DNA of 64,000 bases from Bradyrhizobium roseum (GTDB taxonomy: Bacteria > Pseudomonadota > Alphaproteobacteria > Rhizobiales > Xanthobacteraceae), in assembly GCF_030413175.1 (NCBI RefSeq), contig NZ_CP129212.1, forward strand, positions 6,528,501 to 6,592,500, in the 5' to 3' direction. This document shows, in pieces, positions 33,647 through 44,000 of the stretch. Made by a program: the position numbers and the translations under genes. Position 1 is the first letter of the stretch. Each line of letters starts with the position of its first letter. The notes beneath the pieces were generated by a model. The model saw only the letters and a list, made by a program, of their open reading frames with translations, was not told the origin of the DNA and did no database searches.

Positions 33647-35779
33647 CTATTTCATCTTGACGCGCGGCTCGCGGCTCCAGACCCGCAGTTGACCGAGCTT
33701 GCCGACGAATTCCCTGACATCCCCAGGAGACGCCAGCGCGATAACACCCTCGTCAAAGTCGGCCTCCGCAATGCCTGCTTTCGCGAACAACGGCACGGCG
33801 GCCTTCACATGACCGATGAACTTGCAATGCGCGAAGGCGTCGGCGACGAAATCACGTACCGTCGATTCCTTCAGCAGATCGTCGATCGCATCTGCCGCCG
33901 GCAACAGCGCGATGGCGTCATACAGCACGGATGGGCCGCCATCGATCATCTGATCGGCCTCGATCCAGCTGCCATCGCTGTCTTCTGCACCGCCCACTTT
34001 CGGCGCGATGATTTCGAAACTCGCCCCTTCCTTGCCGAGTGCCGTCTTCAGCGCCTTCAATAACGTCGCGTCGACGCCATCCGAGACGAGAATGCCGAGC
34101 TTGCGCCCCTCGAAGCGCTGCGGGCCGTTCTCGACGATGCTGAGCTTGGCCGATACATCGAGGTCCTGACGAACGGGCACCGCTGCATCGGCGGCCTTGG
34201 GCATCGCCTGCAGACCTAGCCCCGTGCCGACCTGCTGCGCCAGGGACTGGTCGATATTGAGCAGATGCGACACCACCCGCTCGCGGATCACCGGCGTTTT
34301 TACCTTGCTGAGTTCGAAGACCAGCGCAGCGGCGATGTGATGCCGCTCGCCTTCGGTCTGGCTCAGGAAGAACTGCCGGGCCTGGCTGTAGTGATCCGCA
34401 AAGCTCTCCGGGCGCAGCCGGCGCTTGGCGCCACTTTCGTGGTCGGCAAATGGCGTAAACCCGCGCTCGGGGGATTCGCGCGGTCCCTCCCCAAAGGAGT
34501 TCGGCTGGTAGTTGGCCCGGCCAACGGGATTGCGCATGGCCATATGGCCGTCCTGCTGGAAGTGATGAAACGGGCATTTCGGCGCATTGATCGGGATATG
34601 CGTGAAATTGGGACTGCCGAGCCGTTTCAGCTGCGTGTCGAGATAGGAGAAATTGCGGCCCTGTAGCAGCGGATCGTTGGAGAAATCGATCCCGGGCGGC
34701 ACGTTCTGCGTCATGAACGCAACCTGCTCGGTCTCGGCGAAGAAGTTGCCGGGCATTCGGTCGAGCACGAGCCGACCGACCGGGACGGGTGGCAATACTT
34801 CTTCCGGAATCAGCTTGGTGGCATCCAGAACATCGAAATCGAAACTGTCTGCGAAAGCCTGATCGAACAGCTGAAACTGCAGCTCCCATTCCGGGAAGTT
34901 GCCGGTCTGAATGGCGGTCCAGAGATCGCGGCGGTGAAAGTCGGGATCGGCGCCGTTGATTTTCACGGCCTCGTTCCAGAGCACCGATTGCATGCCGAGC
35001 TTCGGCTTCCAGTGAAACTTGACGAACGTCGATTCGCCCTTCGCATTCACGAGGCGGAAGGTGTGGACGCCAAACCCTTCCATGAAGCGGAACGAGCGCG
35101 GGATGGCGCGATCCGACATCACCCACATGATCATGTGCATGCTTTCGGGGGTCAGGCTGATGAAATCCCAAAAATTGTCATGGGCCGATTGCGCCTGCGG
35201 GAAAGCGCTGTCGGGCTCTTCCTTGACCGCATGAATCAGGTCCGGAAACTTGATGGCGTCCTGAATAAAGAACACCGGAATGTTGTTGCCGACGATGTCC
35301 CAGTTGCCCTCCTGGGTATAAAGCTTGACGGCAAAGCCGCGCACGTCACGCGCCAGATCCGCCGACCCCTTGCTGCCGGCGACCGTGGAGAAACGCACAA
35401 AAGCCGGCGTCTTCTCGCCTGCCCGCTGGAACAGATCGGCGCGGGTGTATTTCGTCTGGGGTTTGTAATTCTCGAAGAATCCGTGCGCGCCGTAGCCGCG
35501 GGCGTGAACGACGCGTTCGGGAATCCGCTCATGGTCGAAATGGAAAATCTTCTCGCGAAAATGAAAATCCTCGATCAAGGTCGGGCCGCGCGGTCCGATC
35601 TTGAGAGAATTCTGGTCATCCGAGACCGGACCGCCCTGGGCGGTGGTCAGCACCGGAATATCGCCGCTGGCGGTTTGGTGAAGCTCGCCCCCCTCGCCCC
35701 GCATCAACTTCTGATCGTGGATCGTTGCCGACGCCGCTGCCGCCGTTGTGCCGGCTGTCGGCTTGGTTGATTTGGCCAT
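33647..35779 (-). CDS. katE: Large-subunit monofunctional catalase (HPII/KatE type)
   Basis: A 710-residue clade II catalase that decomposes hydrogen peroxide. Active-site His is in [12 protein letters not shown] near residue 78 and Asn in [17 protein letters not shown] near 153; the proximal heme Tyr lies in [19 protein letters not shown] near 370. Residues about 540-710 form the flavodoxin/GATase1-like C-terminal domain found only in the large catalases ([18 protein letters not shown]). The ATG at 35779 gives [16 protein letters not shown], with AGGAAAG upstream; the longer frame has no conserved sequence. Probably transcribed behind the two small genes at 35878-36258. Confidence 0.95.
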   Translation of the reverse strand: MAKSTKPTAGTTAAAASATIHDQKLMRGEGGELHQTASGDIPVLTTAQGGPVSDDQNSLKIGPRGPTLIEDFHFREKIFHFDHERIPERVVHARGYGAHGFFENYKPQTKYTRADLFQRAGEKTPAFVRFSTVAGSKGSADLARDVRGFAVKLYTQEGNWDIVGNNIPVFFIQDAIKFPDLIHAVKEEPDSAFPQAQSAHDNFWDFISLTPESMHMIMWVMSDRAIPRSFRFMEGFGVHTFRLVNAKGESTFVKFHWKPKLGMQSVLWNEAVKINGADPDFHRRDLWTAIQTGNFPEWELQFQLFDQAFADSFDFDVLDATKLIPEEVLPPVPVGRLVLDRMPGNFFAETEQVAFMTQNVPPGIDFSNDPLLQGRNFSYLDTQLKRLGSPNFTHIPINAPKCPFHHFQQDGHMAMRNPVGRANYQPNSFGEGPRESPERGFTPFADHESGAKRRLRPESFADHYSQARQFFLSQTEGERHHIAAALVFELSKVKTPVIRERVVSHLLNIDQSLAQQVGTGLGLQAMPKAADAAVPVRQDLDVSAKLSIVENGPQRFEGRKLGILVSDGVDATLLKALKTALGKEGASFEIIAPKVGGAEDSDGSWIEADQMIDGGPSVLYDAIALLPAADAIDDLLKESTVRDFVADAFAHCKFIGHVKAAVPLFAKAGIAEADFDEGVIALASPGDVREFVGKLGQLRVWSREPRVKMK

Positions 35780-35877
35780 GAGCTTTCCTGATATTTTGTA
35801 GCTGAGATGAGAAACGCCGAGTCGTGCCTGGTGTACGTGGCGACAGTGAATCCCGGAGAGACGCCTTGGCGGTCCGG

Positions 35878-36030
35878 CTAGGTGCGGAAGAAGACGAACC
35901 AAACAATCGCCATCGCGATGACGGCGATGCTGACGCTCACCACGAGAAGCAGCAGGATTGACGGCCCCGGCTCGGCCTGCCGGGCTTCCGTCGGCGTTTC
36001 GATAATGACGCCGTGCTTTTTGATGGCCAT
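35878..36030 (-). CDS. Small single-pass membrane protein (50 aa)
   Basis: ATG at 36030 to TAG at 35878 encodes [20 protein letters not shown] followed by PGP and a strongly hydrophobic helix (about residues 24-47) ending FVFFRT. A GGAGG site precedes the ATG by five bases. It lies nine bases after the acidic small gene and 98 bp before katE on the same strand, so it is likely a real stress-operon member. Similar short proteins are common in Bradyrhizobium as hypotheticals; function unknown. Confidence 0.65.
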   Translation of the reverse strand: MAIKKHGVIIETPTEARQAEPGPSILLLLVVSVSIAVIAMAIVWFVFFRT

Positions 36031-36039
36031 GACTGCCTC

Positions 36040-36258
36040 CTAGATTTTCGGTGCGAGGTCGGCGCGGTCGAACACCGGCACGGTCTCGACATCCTCGGGC
36101 GTGGCGCCGGACGGCGTATCTTCCGCGGCATGGCGCAACGCTTCGCTGGTGGCATCCAACCCATCCGCCGTTTCGTTCGCGCCGCTGCCGGCATCATGGC
36201 GCTTCGGTGGAACCTGCTTGCCCGCATCGGCGCCGGCTTCGAAATTCGTTTTGCTCAT
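36040..36258 (-). CDS. Small acidic hydrophilic protein in stress cluster
   Basis: A 72-residue protein, [20 protein letters not shown] at the start and ENDING-like [12 protein letters not shown] at the end, rich in Ala, Asp, Glu and Thr with no hydrophobic core, so probably disordered. No family recognised. The ATG at 36258 has AGGATGG upstream and an EcfG-like promoter begins 25 bp further up. First gene of the likely unit with the 50-residue membrane protein and katE. Confidence 0.6.
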   Translation of the reverse strand: MSKTNFEAGADAGKQVPPKRHDAGSGANETADGLDATSEALRHAAEDTPSGATPEDVETVPVFDRADLAPKI

Positions 36259-36282
36259 GTTTTCCATCCTCTGTGGCAAACC

Positions 36283-36307
36283 AAACCGCCCGCATGACGA
36301 TGGTTCC
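36283..36307 (-). promoter_or_regulatory. EcfG-type promoter (weak candidate)
   Basis: Minus strand GGAAC (36307-36303) is followed after 16 bases by GTTT (36286-36283; consensus CGTT). Position just upstream of the acidic small gene and the katE unit fits a general-stress promoter, but the -10 is imperfect. Confidence 0.4.
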
Positions 36308-36469
36308 TGCCGGATGAAGAGAAGCTTCGCATCGGGCTTCGCTTCCGGCTTTGCATGGCCCTCGGGCCTTAACCACGACGATGCATGAAGCGGCCCGCGA
36401 GCGGTTCTTTTGGAGATCGCGTGAACCAATCGAAATTCGGCGGATTAGCGTCGATTAACGGAGGCGCGA

Positions 36470-36811
36470 ATGCCGAATTTCATTGCGTTGGTTGTCGAGG
36501 ACGATGTCTTTCAGCGAGAGATCCTCGCCGAACTTCTGAGGGATCACGGCTTTGACGTGGTCGAGTGCAGTTCGGCGGAAACCGCCGAGCTCGTGTTGGC
36601 CTCTACGGGAACGGAGCTTGCCGCGCTGGTCACGGACGTGAACCTGGGTGATGGCATGTCCGGCGTAGAACTCGCGCAGTATGCGAAACGCCGGTTTCCC
36701 CACATCAACGTGGTGATGATATCAGGACATAGCCCGCCGCTCATTCCCGACGACACCCACTTCTTCCTGAAGCCGTTCAGCTCGAAAGATCTGTTGGCGA
36801 CCCTGACGTGA
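36470..36811 (+). CDS. Single-domain response regulator (receiver only)
   Basis: A 113-residue CheY-like receiver without output domain. Acidic pocket Glu10-Asp11-Asp12, phosphorylation site Asp56 (LVTDVNLGD), switch Ser85 (VVMISGH) and Lys101 (FFLKPF) are all present. An SD-like GGAGG lies seven bases before the ATG. It sits between divergent stress genes and could be phosphorylated by a kinase elsewhere, possibly in general stress signalling. No partner kinase is in the window. Confidence 0.9.
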   Translation: MPNFIALVVEDDVFQREILAELLRDHGFDVVECSSAETAELVLASTGTELAALVTDVNLGDGMSGVELAQYAKRRFPHINVVMISGHSPPLIPDDTHFFLKPFSSKDLLATLT

Positions 36812-36896
36812 AGGCCGTCGCAGACTGAGGGTGCAAACGCCGGTTGCGGAAGGCCGACGTGGGCAAAACGCCGCGGTTCCAAGGCGAAACCTGCCT

Positions 36897-36922
36897 GGAA
36901 CCTCGCACCACCCTGGGACGTT
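36897..36922 (+). promoter_or_regulatory. EcfG-type general stress promoter (full consensus)
   Basis: GGAAC (36897-36901), 17 bases, CGTT (36919-36922) is an exact match to the EcfG promoter consensus of alphaproteobacteria. The expected transcription start lies about 20 bp before the YidB-like ATG at 36952. Confidence 0.75.
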
Positions 36923-36951
36923 GCCGCGCGAGATCAACGGAGGGTACGGAT

Positions 36952-37401
36952 ATGTCTCGCGGATTTCCATCGATGACAGCGTTGCTGGGCTTGCTTGCCA
37001 TAGCGGGCTACCAGAACAGGGACAAGATCGGGGAGCTGCTGAAAGGTGCGACGGCGCCTGCGGGGCCGGGCAATCAGCAGAATCCGCTTGGCGGCCTGCT
37101 CGGCAATCTCGGCGGTGCCTTGGGCGGCGCAGGGGCCGGGGGTCTGCTCGGCGGCGGGCTCGGCGAATTGCTCGAACGGTTCAAGCAGAATGGCCAAGGC
37201 GACGCGGCGGAGTCCTGGATCAACACAGGCCCGAACAAGGAGCTGCCGCCGCCCCAATTGAAGCAGGCCATCGGAGCCGACGTGCTGGCTGCGCTGGAGC
37301 AGCAAACCGGGCTCTCCCAGGACGAATTGCTGGCGCGACTCTCGCGGGAGCTTCCTGCCGCGGTGGATCAATACACGCCTGACGGCCGCCTTCCGACCTG
37401 A
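36952..37401 (+). CDS. YidB-like DUF937 protein
   Basis: A 149-residue protein: short N-terminal helix ([20 protein letters not shown]), a Gly-rich repeat region with [20 protein letters not shown] (about 45-75), and the C-terminal YidB domain ([20 protein letters not shown] near 93; [20 protein letters not shown] near 118) that precedes a terminal Asp/Leu-rich end. Family function unknown. The ATG at 36952 follows an exact EcfG promoter and GGAGG-containing leader. GlsB-like gene follows by 31 bp, so both are likely in one stress unit. Confidence 0.85.
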   Translation: MSRGFPSMTALLGLLAIAGYQNRDKIGELLKGATAPAGPGNQQNPLGGLLGNLGGALGGAGAGGLLGGGLGELLERFKQNGQGDAAESWINTGPNKELPPPQLKQAIGADVLAALEQQTGLSQDELLARLSRELPAAVDQYTPDGRLPT

Positions 37402-37432
37402 CACACACTCACAACGCTAAAGGACCATTCTC

Positions 37433-37693
37433 ATGGGTATCATCTGGACCATCATCATCGGCTTCGTCGCCGGCATCATCGCAAAATTCATCATGCCCGG
37501 CGACAATGAGCCGTCAGGGTTCATTCTCACGACCATTCTCGGCATCGTCGGCGCGTTCGTGGCGACGTTTCTCGGACAATCGCTTGGCTGGTATCGGCCC
37601 GGCGAGGGTGCCGGCCTGATCGGCGCCGTGGTCGGAGCGATTGTGGTCTTGTTTGCCTACAGCGCGATTGCGGGCCGGCGCCGGGCCTACTGA
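37433..37693 (+). CDS. GlsB/YeaQ/YmgE-family stress-response membrane protein
   Basis: An 86-residue, three-helix inner-membrane protein with the family's Gly-rich segments: GFVAGIIAKFIMPGD at the end of helix one, GIVGAFVATFLGQSLGWY in helix two and GLIGAVVGAIVVLFAY in helix three (transglycosylase-associated PF04226). Length is normal. AAAGGAC precedes the ATG. Probably co-transcribed from the EcfG promoter upstream of the YidB-like gene. Confidence 0.92.
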   Translation: MGIIWTIIIGFVAGIIAKFIMPGDNEPSGFILTTILGIVGAFVATFLGQSLGWYRPGEGAGLIGAVVGAIVVLFAYSAIAGRRRAY

Positions 37694-38057
37694 GCGAGCC
37701 ATCTCGTTTGGGACATCAATGAGATCGCCGGGGGTAAGCTGATCATTCCGCTCACCGTGGAATCCGATCAGGCCCCCGGTGCCCGCGCCTTGTTGCCGAG
37801 GCGTCCAACAAAAACATCGAAAACAACCCCATGCAAAGTAGCCGGCGGCCGGCCGGCGCTACCTGAGATTTTAGCTCAGACGCTTGACACGTCGGGCAAA
37901 TCAGCGGCACAAGTTCATTATCCCGAAAATCGCTAAACGTGATCGACCAACTACCATCAAGGTACGCAGGCATGCGAACCACGTGGGCATCTGCTCAAAT
38001 GTTCGCTTTGAGTCGGAGCAGCGATTCGCAAGTCGAATGTTATGGAACAATAAGCGA
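37694..38057. other. Intergenic region at the left edge of the giant-gene segment
   Basis: 364 bp. One plus-strand frame gives a short gene-like stretch near 37720-37790 (EIAGGKLIIPLTVESDQAPG) and another ends in NKNIENNPMQSSRRPAGAT before a stop near 37865, possibly fragments of one frame-shifted gene. A GGCCGGCC-centred palindrome lies near 37839-37861. No tRNA or attachment repeat was seen. Composition shifts to AT-rich from about 37890 onward. Confidence 0.4.
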
Positions 38058-41000
38058 CTAAACTGAGCCGAGAGCCACTTCAAGAATCGCCTCTGCGCGT
38101 CCAAATGAACCGGCGAGCCGGGGATCCCGGCACTTCATTTCCTCAAGAACGGTACGCAACTCATGGGCCGCATCAAGAGGGGCGGCATAAGCGAAACGTG
38201 TCGCCACCGTAGCGGCCTCGCGATAATACCTGGATGGATCCGGATGAGCGGCACATGCTTTCATCGAGATAAGAAAGATTCGAAGGACGACATCCGGCTT
38301 CGTTTGAGGGGAAATGAGCCGGAGACATCTGGTAACGACCGCTGTTGCGAGCTCTTCGTCGCGATTGATCGCAGCAATGTATGCGCAGCTGCGCAAGACT
38401 TGGTCGGCCGTGGTCAACTTGGCGAGCTGCTCATTTGATGCTTCGAGCAGCCGGAATATCTCATCCTTGAGGCGCGCATCAATTGCACCGCCGTAGGCGA
38501 GCAAAATAATGCCAGGGGCTCGCTTGAACGATGACCGTCCTTTGAGAAGCAGCCGAACTTCATTGAAAGCAGCCTCCGCCTGAATTGGAGAATGGAGAGG
38601 TAGAAAGCCATCCAATGGCCCGGGAAAGAAGGCAAAAAGCTTCGTATCTAGACCGCTTAGTGCTTCGTCGATCAAAACCGTCCAGTCCTTCGGACGCTTA
38701 TCGGACGGAAGCAACATCAACGCGTTATAACAGCGTCCGATCAGTTCTGCCCTAAGAGCTTCCGGTGAGATCCACTCCGATTCCCATCGGGGATCATGCC
38801 GCGCATCCAGAGCCGTGTGCCACAAGTAGGTGCTTCCGAAGTCCCTAGCACTCCATTCAAAGAACTTATCGGTCTTCGTTAGTCCCGCCAACGCTGTCGT
38901 CAGTACGCCCGCATGCGAGAGAACGGCCATCCTGTACCAGGAAAGCGGTGGACTGGGTTCGTTGGCGACCGGTCGTAATGTCACAGTCCCGATAACGGCG
39001 CAGGCCGAGAAAACTTCCAGACGAGACTGCAACCACTTCTCATCCGCCAATAGCTTCTTAAGGAATGTGGTTCCAAGTTTTGCAGCCGCCTTTTCACCAT
39101 TGCTGAAGCGGTCTTGGCACACTTCAAAACCAAACATCAGACTGAATGGATCTGCCGCGGTGGTCAACTTGGCAATTTCGCTGAGCGGAAGGGCCTCAAG
39201 GTCACCGAATGGAATGAGTGGCCGGGATATCGCAGAATAGGCAAGTCGTCTTAGACCTACCGGACCTCGCTCCAGCAGCAGCTTCCTATGCTCATTCTGT
39301 TCGTCAGCAATGTAGTCTGCAAAGCTTGGGTGCTTCTGAACCGGTCCGACGAGGCGGGTATAATAAGATAGATCTCTTGGGATCAGCTTTTCGGAGTTGA
39401 GAGTTTGCGGTCCCGACAACGCGCCGATAACATTCTCAGGTGTCTCCCTCAACTGCCCTAACAGTTCTGTATATTCTACCGCTGTAAACGCACCCGCTTC
39501 CGCACGGTCGAGCCAGAGACTTTCCTCACTCCTGGTAAGCGGCTTCTGCGAAAACACGCGCTTGAGGGCGCGTTTACGCCCAGCCTTTCTGTTACTGAGC
39601 ACGTCAGCTTCAGCAAACGTGAAACTGGCATTATCAAACGTAACCATCACAGCGTTTGGCGTCACAAACTGGAGCTTTACGTCGGTTTTCGTACCGTCAG
39701 GCCGCTCTATCTTTGCCGACTTTCTCCCGGCCATTGCCAGACGTAGTGCAGCAACAAAGCTCTCAACCACGACCGAGTGGGTGCCGTTCAACGTTATGAC
39801 CGGCGTTGTTTTGATGCCGATTGCCGCAGCGATCTCATCGGTTTCGACCAACTGCCTTTCAATGTTGGCATGGAGGTTCATAGCCATTTCTGCGACGAAA
39901 CGCTTGCGCAAGCCAATCGGAATTTCTCCTTCGGCTTCGATCATCCGACGGTAGAACTCGGAAAGAACAGCAATTGCACGATCAAGCATAGCAGGGTGCT
40001 TTGCTCTCGCTGGAGCCGCCAGCCGCGCCTCGACCCAGTCCGAATATTCGACCTGCCTCCCTTTCGACACAGCGGGGGGAGAAAGCATTAGGCCCATCAA
40101 AGCGCTGGTTTTCTCAAAAGCAGCGGACCATCTTGCGTCATCTGCCGCGTCATACACGAGGCGTACTGGCAATGGCAGAACAGCCAATAGCCAGTCAGCC
40201 CTTGGTATGGTTGACGTGGAGGAGGATTCGTCACTCCACAAGCTTCTGAGCGATTGATGTACGATTAAGCGCGTGTGATCAACCCACGGCGTTTCGAGGG
40301 CACTATGCATCCGCGACCTAAGAGCTATGGTCAGGTTTTCCCTTATTGTGACCAGCTCTCTCGCTTCAACAAGCTTGCCATCTTCTACACTGGATCGCCC
40401 CAAACCATCTAGTAACTCAACTGCATCGACTGGAACGGCATAATAGCCTCCCTCTCTCAACCGGTTCAGGAGGGAGTACTTCTGTGATTCCGAGATGATG
40501 CCACGGCTGTTGAGAGCTGCAATTATCTCAAGCGTGCTCACGCAGGGAATGCGACTGGAGCCGTCTGACCACGCCGCTTCCTTGTTCAAAAATCGGTCGT
40601 CTGCAGCTATGGCATCGATATCGGACAGATTTGACAGGATATCCAGTGATGGGAAGCTGACGCTAGGCTCGTCATCATCAGAATCGGTGGACTCCCGGCG
40701 CGATATCCGTCGAGAAGAAAAAGAGACAGACCCCTTATCGAGAGCAGCATTAAGGGTTGTCCGAATGCGCTCGACGGAATTGAGCAAGTCAGATGACGAC
40801 TCTTCGCCACGAAGAACCGCGTCACAATGAACTTCGATCTCTTCCGGGACATACACTGTGGCAACAGAGCTAATAAACGCGTCCAAGATGCCAACGTGAT
40901 TGAGATAAGTGACCGATAACTGGTCGAGATAGGCTGTTGTACTCTTGTTTAGGGGCGCCTTCGCTTTCCACCCCTTGTCGACCTGAGACAAATAAGTGGA

Positions 41001-44000
41001 GGCGTTTGACTCAGTCGGCGCAGTTATCTTGTTTTGTACGAGAGCCAGGGCAGCGAGGGTATCGGTCAGGACGTCCGAATAGGAGGCCAGATCAGCTTCT
41101 TCCTCAAGAAATGAACGAAGCTTGTGAACCGGAGCACTCCGAACGACCACGCCCTTGGTCTCTCGCGCCTTGTCAAGAAGGGTCTGGAGGTCGGGATCGA
41201 TGTCCAATGCAGCAACCTCCGCATCGGTCTTCAGCATTCGGAGCGTCTTCAGGCGCCCGTCGGCAAGCAGCTTCTTAATTTTGCGAGCTTTCTTCACCTC
41301 GGAGGGTTGTCTGAAGCGGATAGATTGGCGGTCCGTAAAAAGAGAGCTGAGAGTAGCCGGCGAGATGATGATTTGATCGAATGCGTCGATTATTTTTTGA
41401 AGAAGGCCTAGAAATTCCAACGTGAATATCGACGTATTGTCCAACGCCAGCCTGCGAACGCCGCTAAGGTCGAAAAGTGCCCGCGAGCCGGAAAACGCCA
41501 GCACGGGGAATTGATGCCTTGTATCTGACGATCTGGCATTTCGGAGTGCCGTCCCAAGGATAAATTCGACTGGCTTTCGATTGAGACCTCGAGCCGCCAT
41601 GTAAAGGGGGACCTGCGCCCCTGCAAGCATGGCCTCAATATCATCTACCCGCTTGTTCCATCCGCTAGTCCTGTCAACAACGTCCTTGAGCTTGACGCTC
41701 TGAATCGGACCATCCTCAGTAGACAGCTCCACCGCTTTCTGGAGCCACTCGTGAGCCCGGGTCTCTTGGTATTCCTCGCCCCGCTCTATGGATAGATGAT
41801 AGGCCGCCACCAGGATTTCGGGACTATCAGGCTCCCGTTCAATCGCAGCATCCCTGAACTTATCGACATATAGACTCCCGCTCTCAAACGCTATTCGCGC
41901 CAACCGTATCAAAAGCTTGGCATCCAGCATGTCGATCCTGCTGGCTTCCCGCGCGACTATCGCCTGAAGATAGCTCCAGTCTCCGGACTCAATTGCTGTG
42001 TTGATATCAAGCTCCCGGTCACCGGAATCCTCGCGACGGCTCACTAGTGCCCGTGCGATAGTCCGAGCTTCCAATGTCCTTCCAAGGTAGAAGTACGACC
42101 ATCCCTCAACCGCCATAAAGTCGTCGCGAAGCTTGTGTAGCTCGGGGTAGCCTTGTGCAAGCTCGAGCACTTGCTTGTATTGACCATCCGCAAAGAGTGC
42201 CTTTTGAGAGATATCGTAGTCCTCGACGCGCTGGCTCTCCTTCAATAGCTGCGGTGCGTAGCTCGCTAGCTGCCGATGGTCGCGCTTTGACACCAGTAAC
42301 GCGATTAGCAAACGCAAATGATTCAGTTCGCCGGTAGATTCGAATAGCTTCCGCAGCCGCTCAACTTCATCGCCTTTTTCCAAGGAGGCAATCAAATCTT
42401 CCATTCGGGCGGCGTTCTCATCGTCGACCAACGAACCACGTTTCTCGGCCAACCGAACGCGCGCATCGTCAAATCGCCCGATCCGACTAAGCGCCTCCAG
42501 TTCGATACCTAGCAATGTAACAAGATCAAATGGCTTTTGCTCGTAGAGGATTGAACGATAAGTGTCGAAAAAATCTGCGAGCTCTGAGAGATCCTCGCTG
42601 TGCCAAGCTAGTAAAAAGGCGGCAAACTGCTCTTCATTCGTCCAGTTTCCAAACTCCTTCTCGGCGGTCAGCCTCCGCTTGAGAGCCTCTTGATTGAAGG
42701 GAATTCCGTACGCAAGGGCGAGGCGCACTCGACTTAGAGTGTGTTTGGGGTCTTTAATTTCTCGCTCGATTTGCTGACGTGCAGCTTCGTACTTTGTTGG
42801 GTCCTCCAGCCTCAGCCAAAGTATCTGCTCTTCCAGAAGCGGCTGGATTTGTACAAGCTTCAAATCTGATACTACTGAGAGGGCAGTCTCAAGTTCGAGC
42901 CGCGCTTTGACGAGAGTCGCCGGTGTGCTCTCTAGGCTGTTGAACTGGAGCATCTTCGGGTTGATGGGCACTCCTTGAAATGGGATGTGCCGCTGGTCTT
43001 TGGGAAGAATAGACGAGAGAAGTAACCCGGAACGGATCATGTATAACGCGGGGAGAGCATTCAGCTGGGCTTCGCTTAGTAGCTCTGCGTCGCGCAGCGC
43101 GGCATCATATTCGTCGTTACCGATCCGCTGGAGCAGGAGGTTTAAAGCACCTCCAGCATCCAAGTCCGCAACACCAACACCTAACGACTTCGCCCATTGA
43201 AGGGCTTTCTTGGTTCCATCATTGCGCGTTAACTGACCGAACAGCGCGCTCCTCGCTTCGCACGTGTCCAGTCGTCTCAGGGCTCTAAGCGTGTCATTTG
43301 GATGTCCTACCGCGCTTGGCAGCAACGCATCATAGAATGATGTGTCAAGCCCAGGTTTTCTCTTGAGCGCTTCAGCATGGAAAACTTTCGCCCGATCAAC
43401 ATTTTCGGGACTAACATTGGACCGAGCAGCCCGCTCGAGAGAATCCGCCTGCAAATCGTAGGAGGCCTTTGCAAGATCCCCGTTCAGAATTCGCTGGGCC
43501 AGACTAGAAAACTCATCTGCAGTTTTCGACTCGATGAACCCGCGGCGTCGGTTGATGCGGGAAACTTCGCTAGCCAATTCGCGGTCGGCGACCGCCGTGG
43601 GTAACCGGTCGTCGTCGATCGAAGTCCGTCGCTCAACCTTCTCGGTGAGTGAAGCAAATTGGTCAGAGATCTGCTGCGCGGTTGGCTGAGCTTTTAGTCG
43701 TTTTGTAATTCTGTCGAGTTTTCCTTTCACCTCCTTTACCGCGGGGCTTGCCCCGGGATCGAAGGCCTCTTTCGCAGCGGGATAACGATCAATGTAGTCT
43801 TCAAGAGTTTCCCATCCCCAAACTTGGATTCTGACTCGTCTTCCTCTCTCTCGCTGCTGTTTGGTGAGCGCGGTTGCCAGCTTGTCAAGCTCGGTGTCAT
43901 CACCTCCGGTCGTAACGATGATGTATTCAGATAACTGCGGCTTGTATTTCAAAGCCCTGCGCACTTCCGTGCGTACTTCCGTTGTCGTGAGTGCCTTATT

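Noticed and set aside
35780..35860. EcfG promoter directly before katE
   Set aside because: AACG at 35813-35816 on the plus strand has no acceptable GTTCC at the 16/17-base spacing; katE is instead placed behind the upstream small genes.
37694..38057. Attachment-site copy of the tRNA-fMet 3' end at the far side of the giant gene
   Set aside because: I looked for GGTTCAAATCCTATCCCCGC on both strands in this stretch and found no match, so no att pair is claimed.
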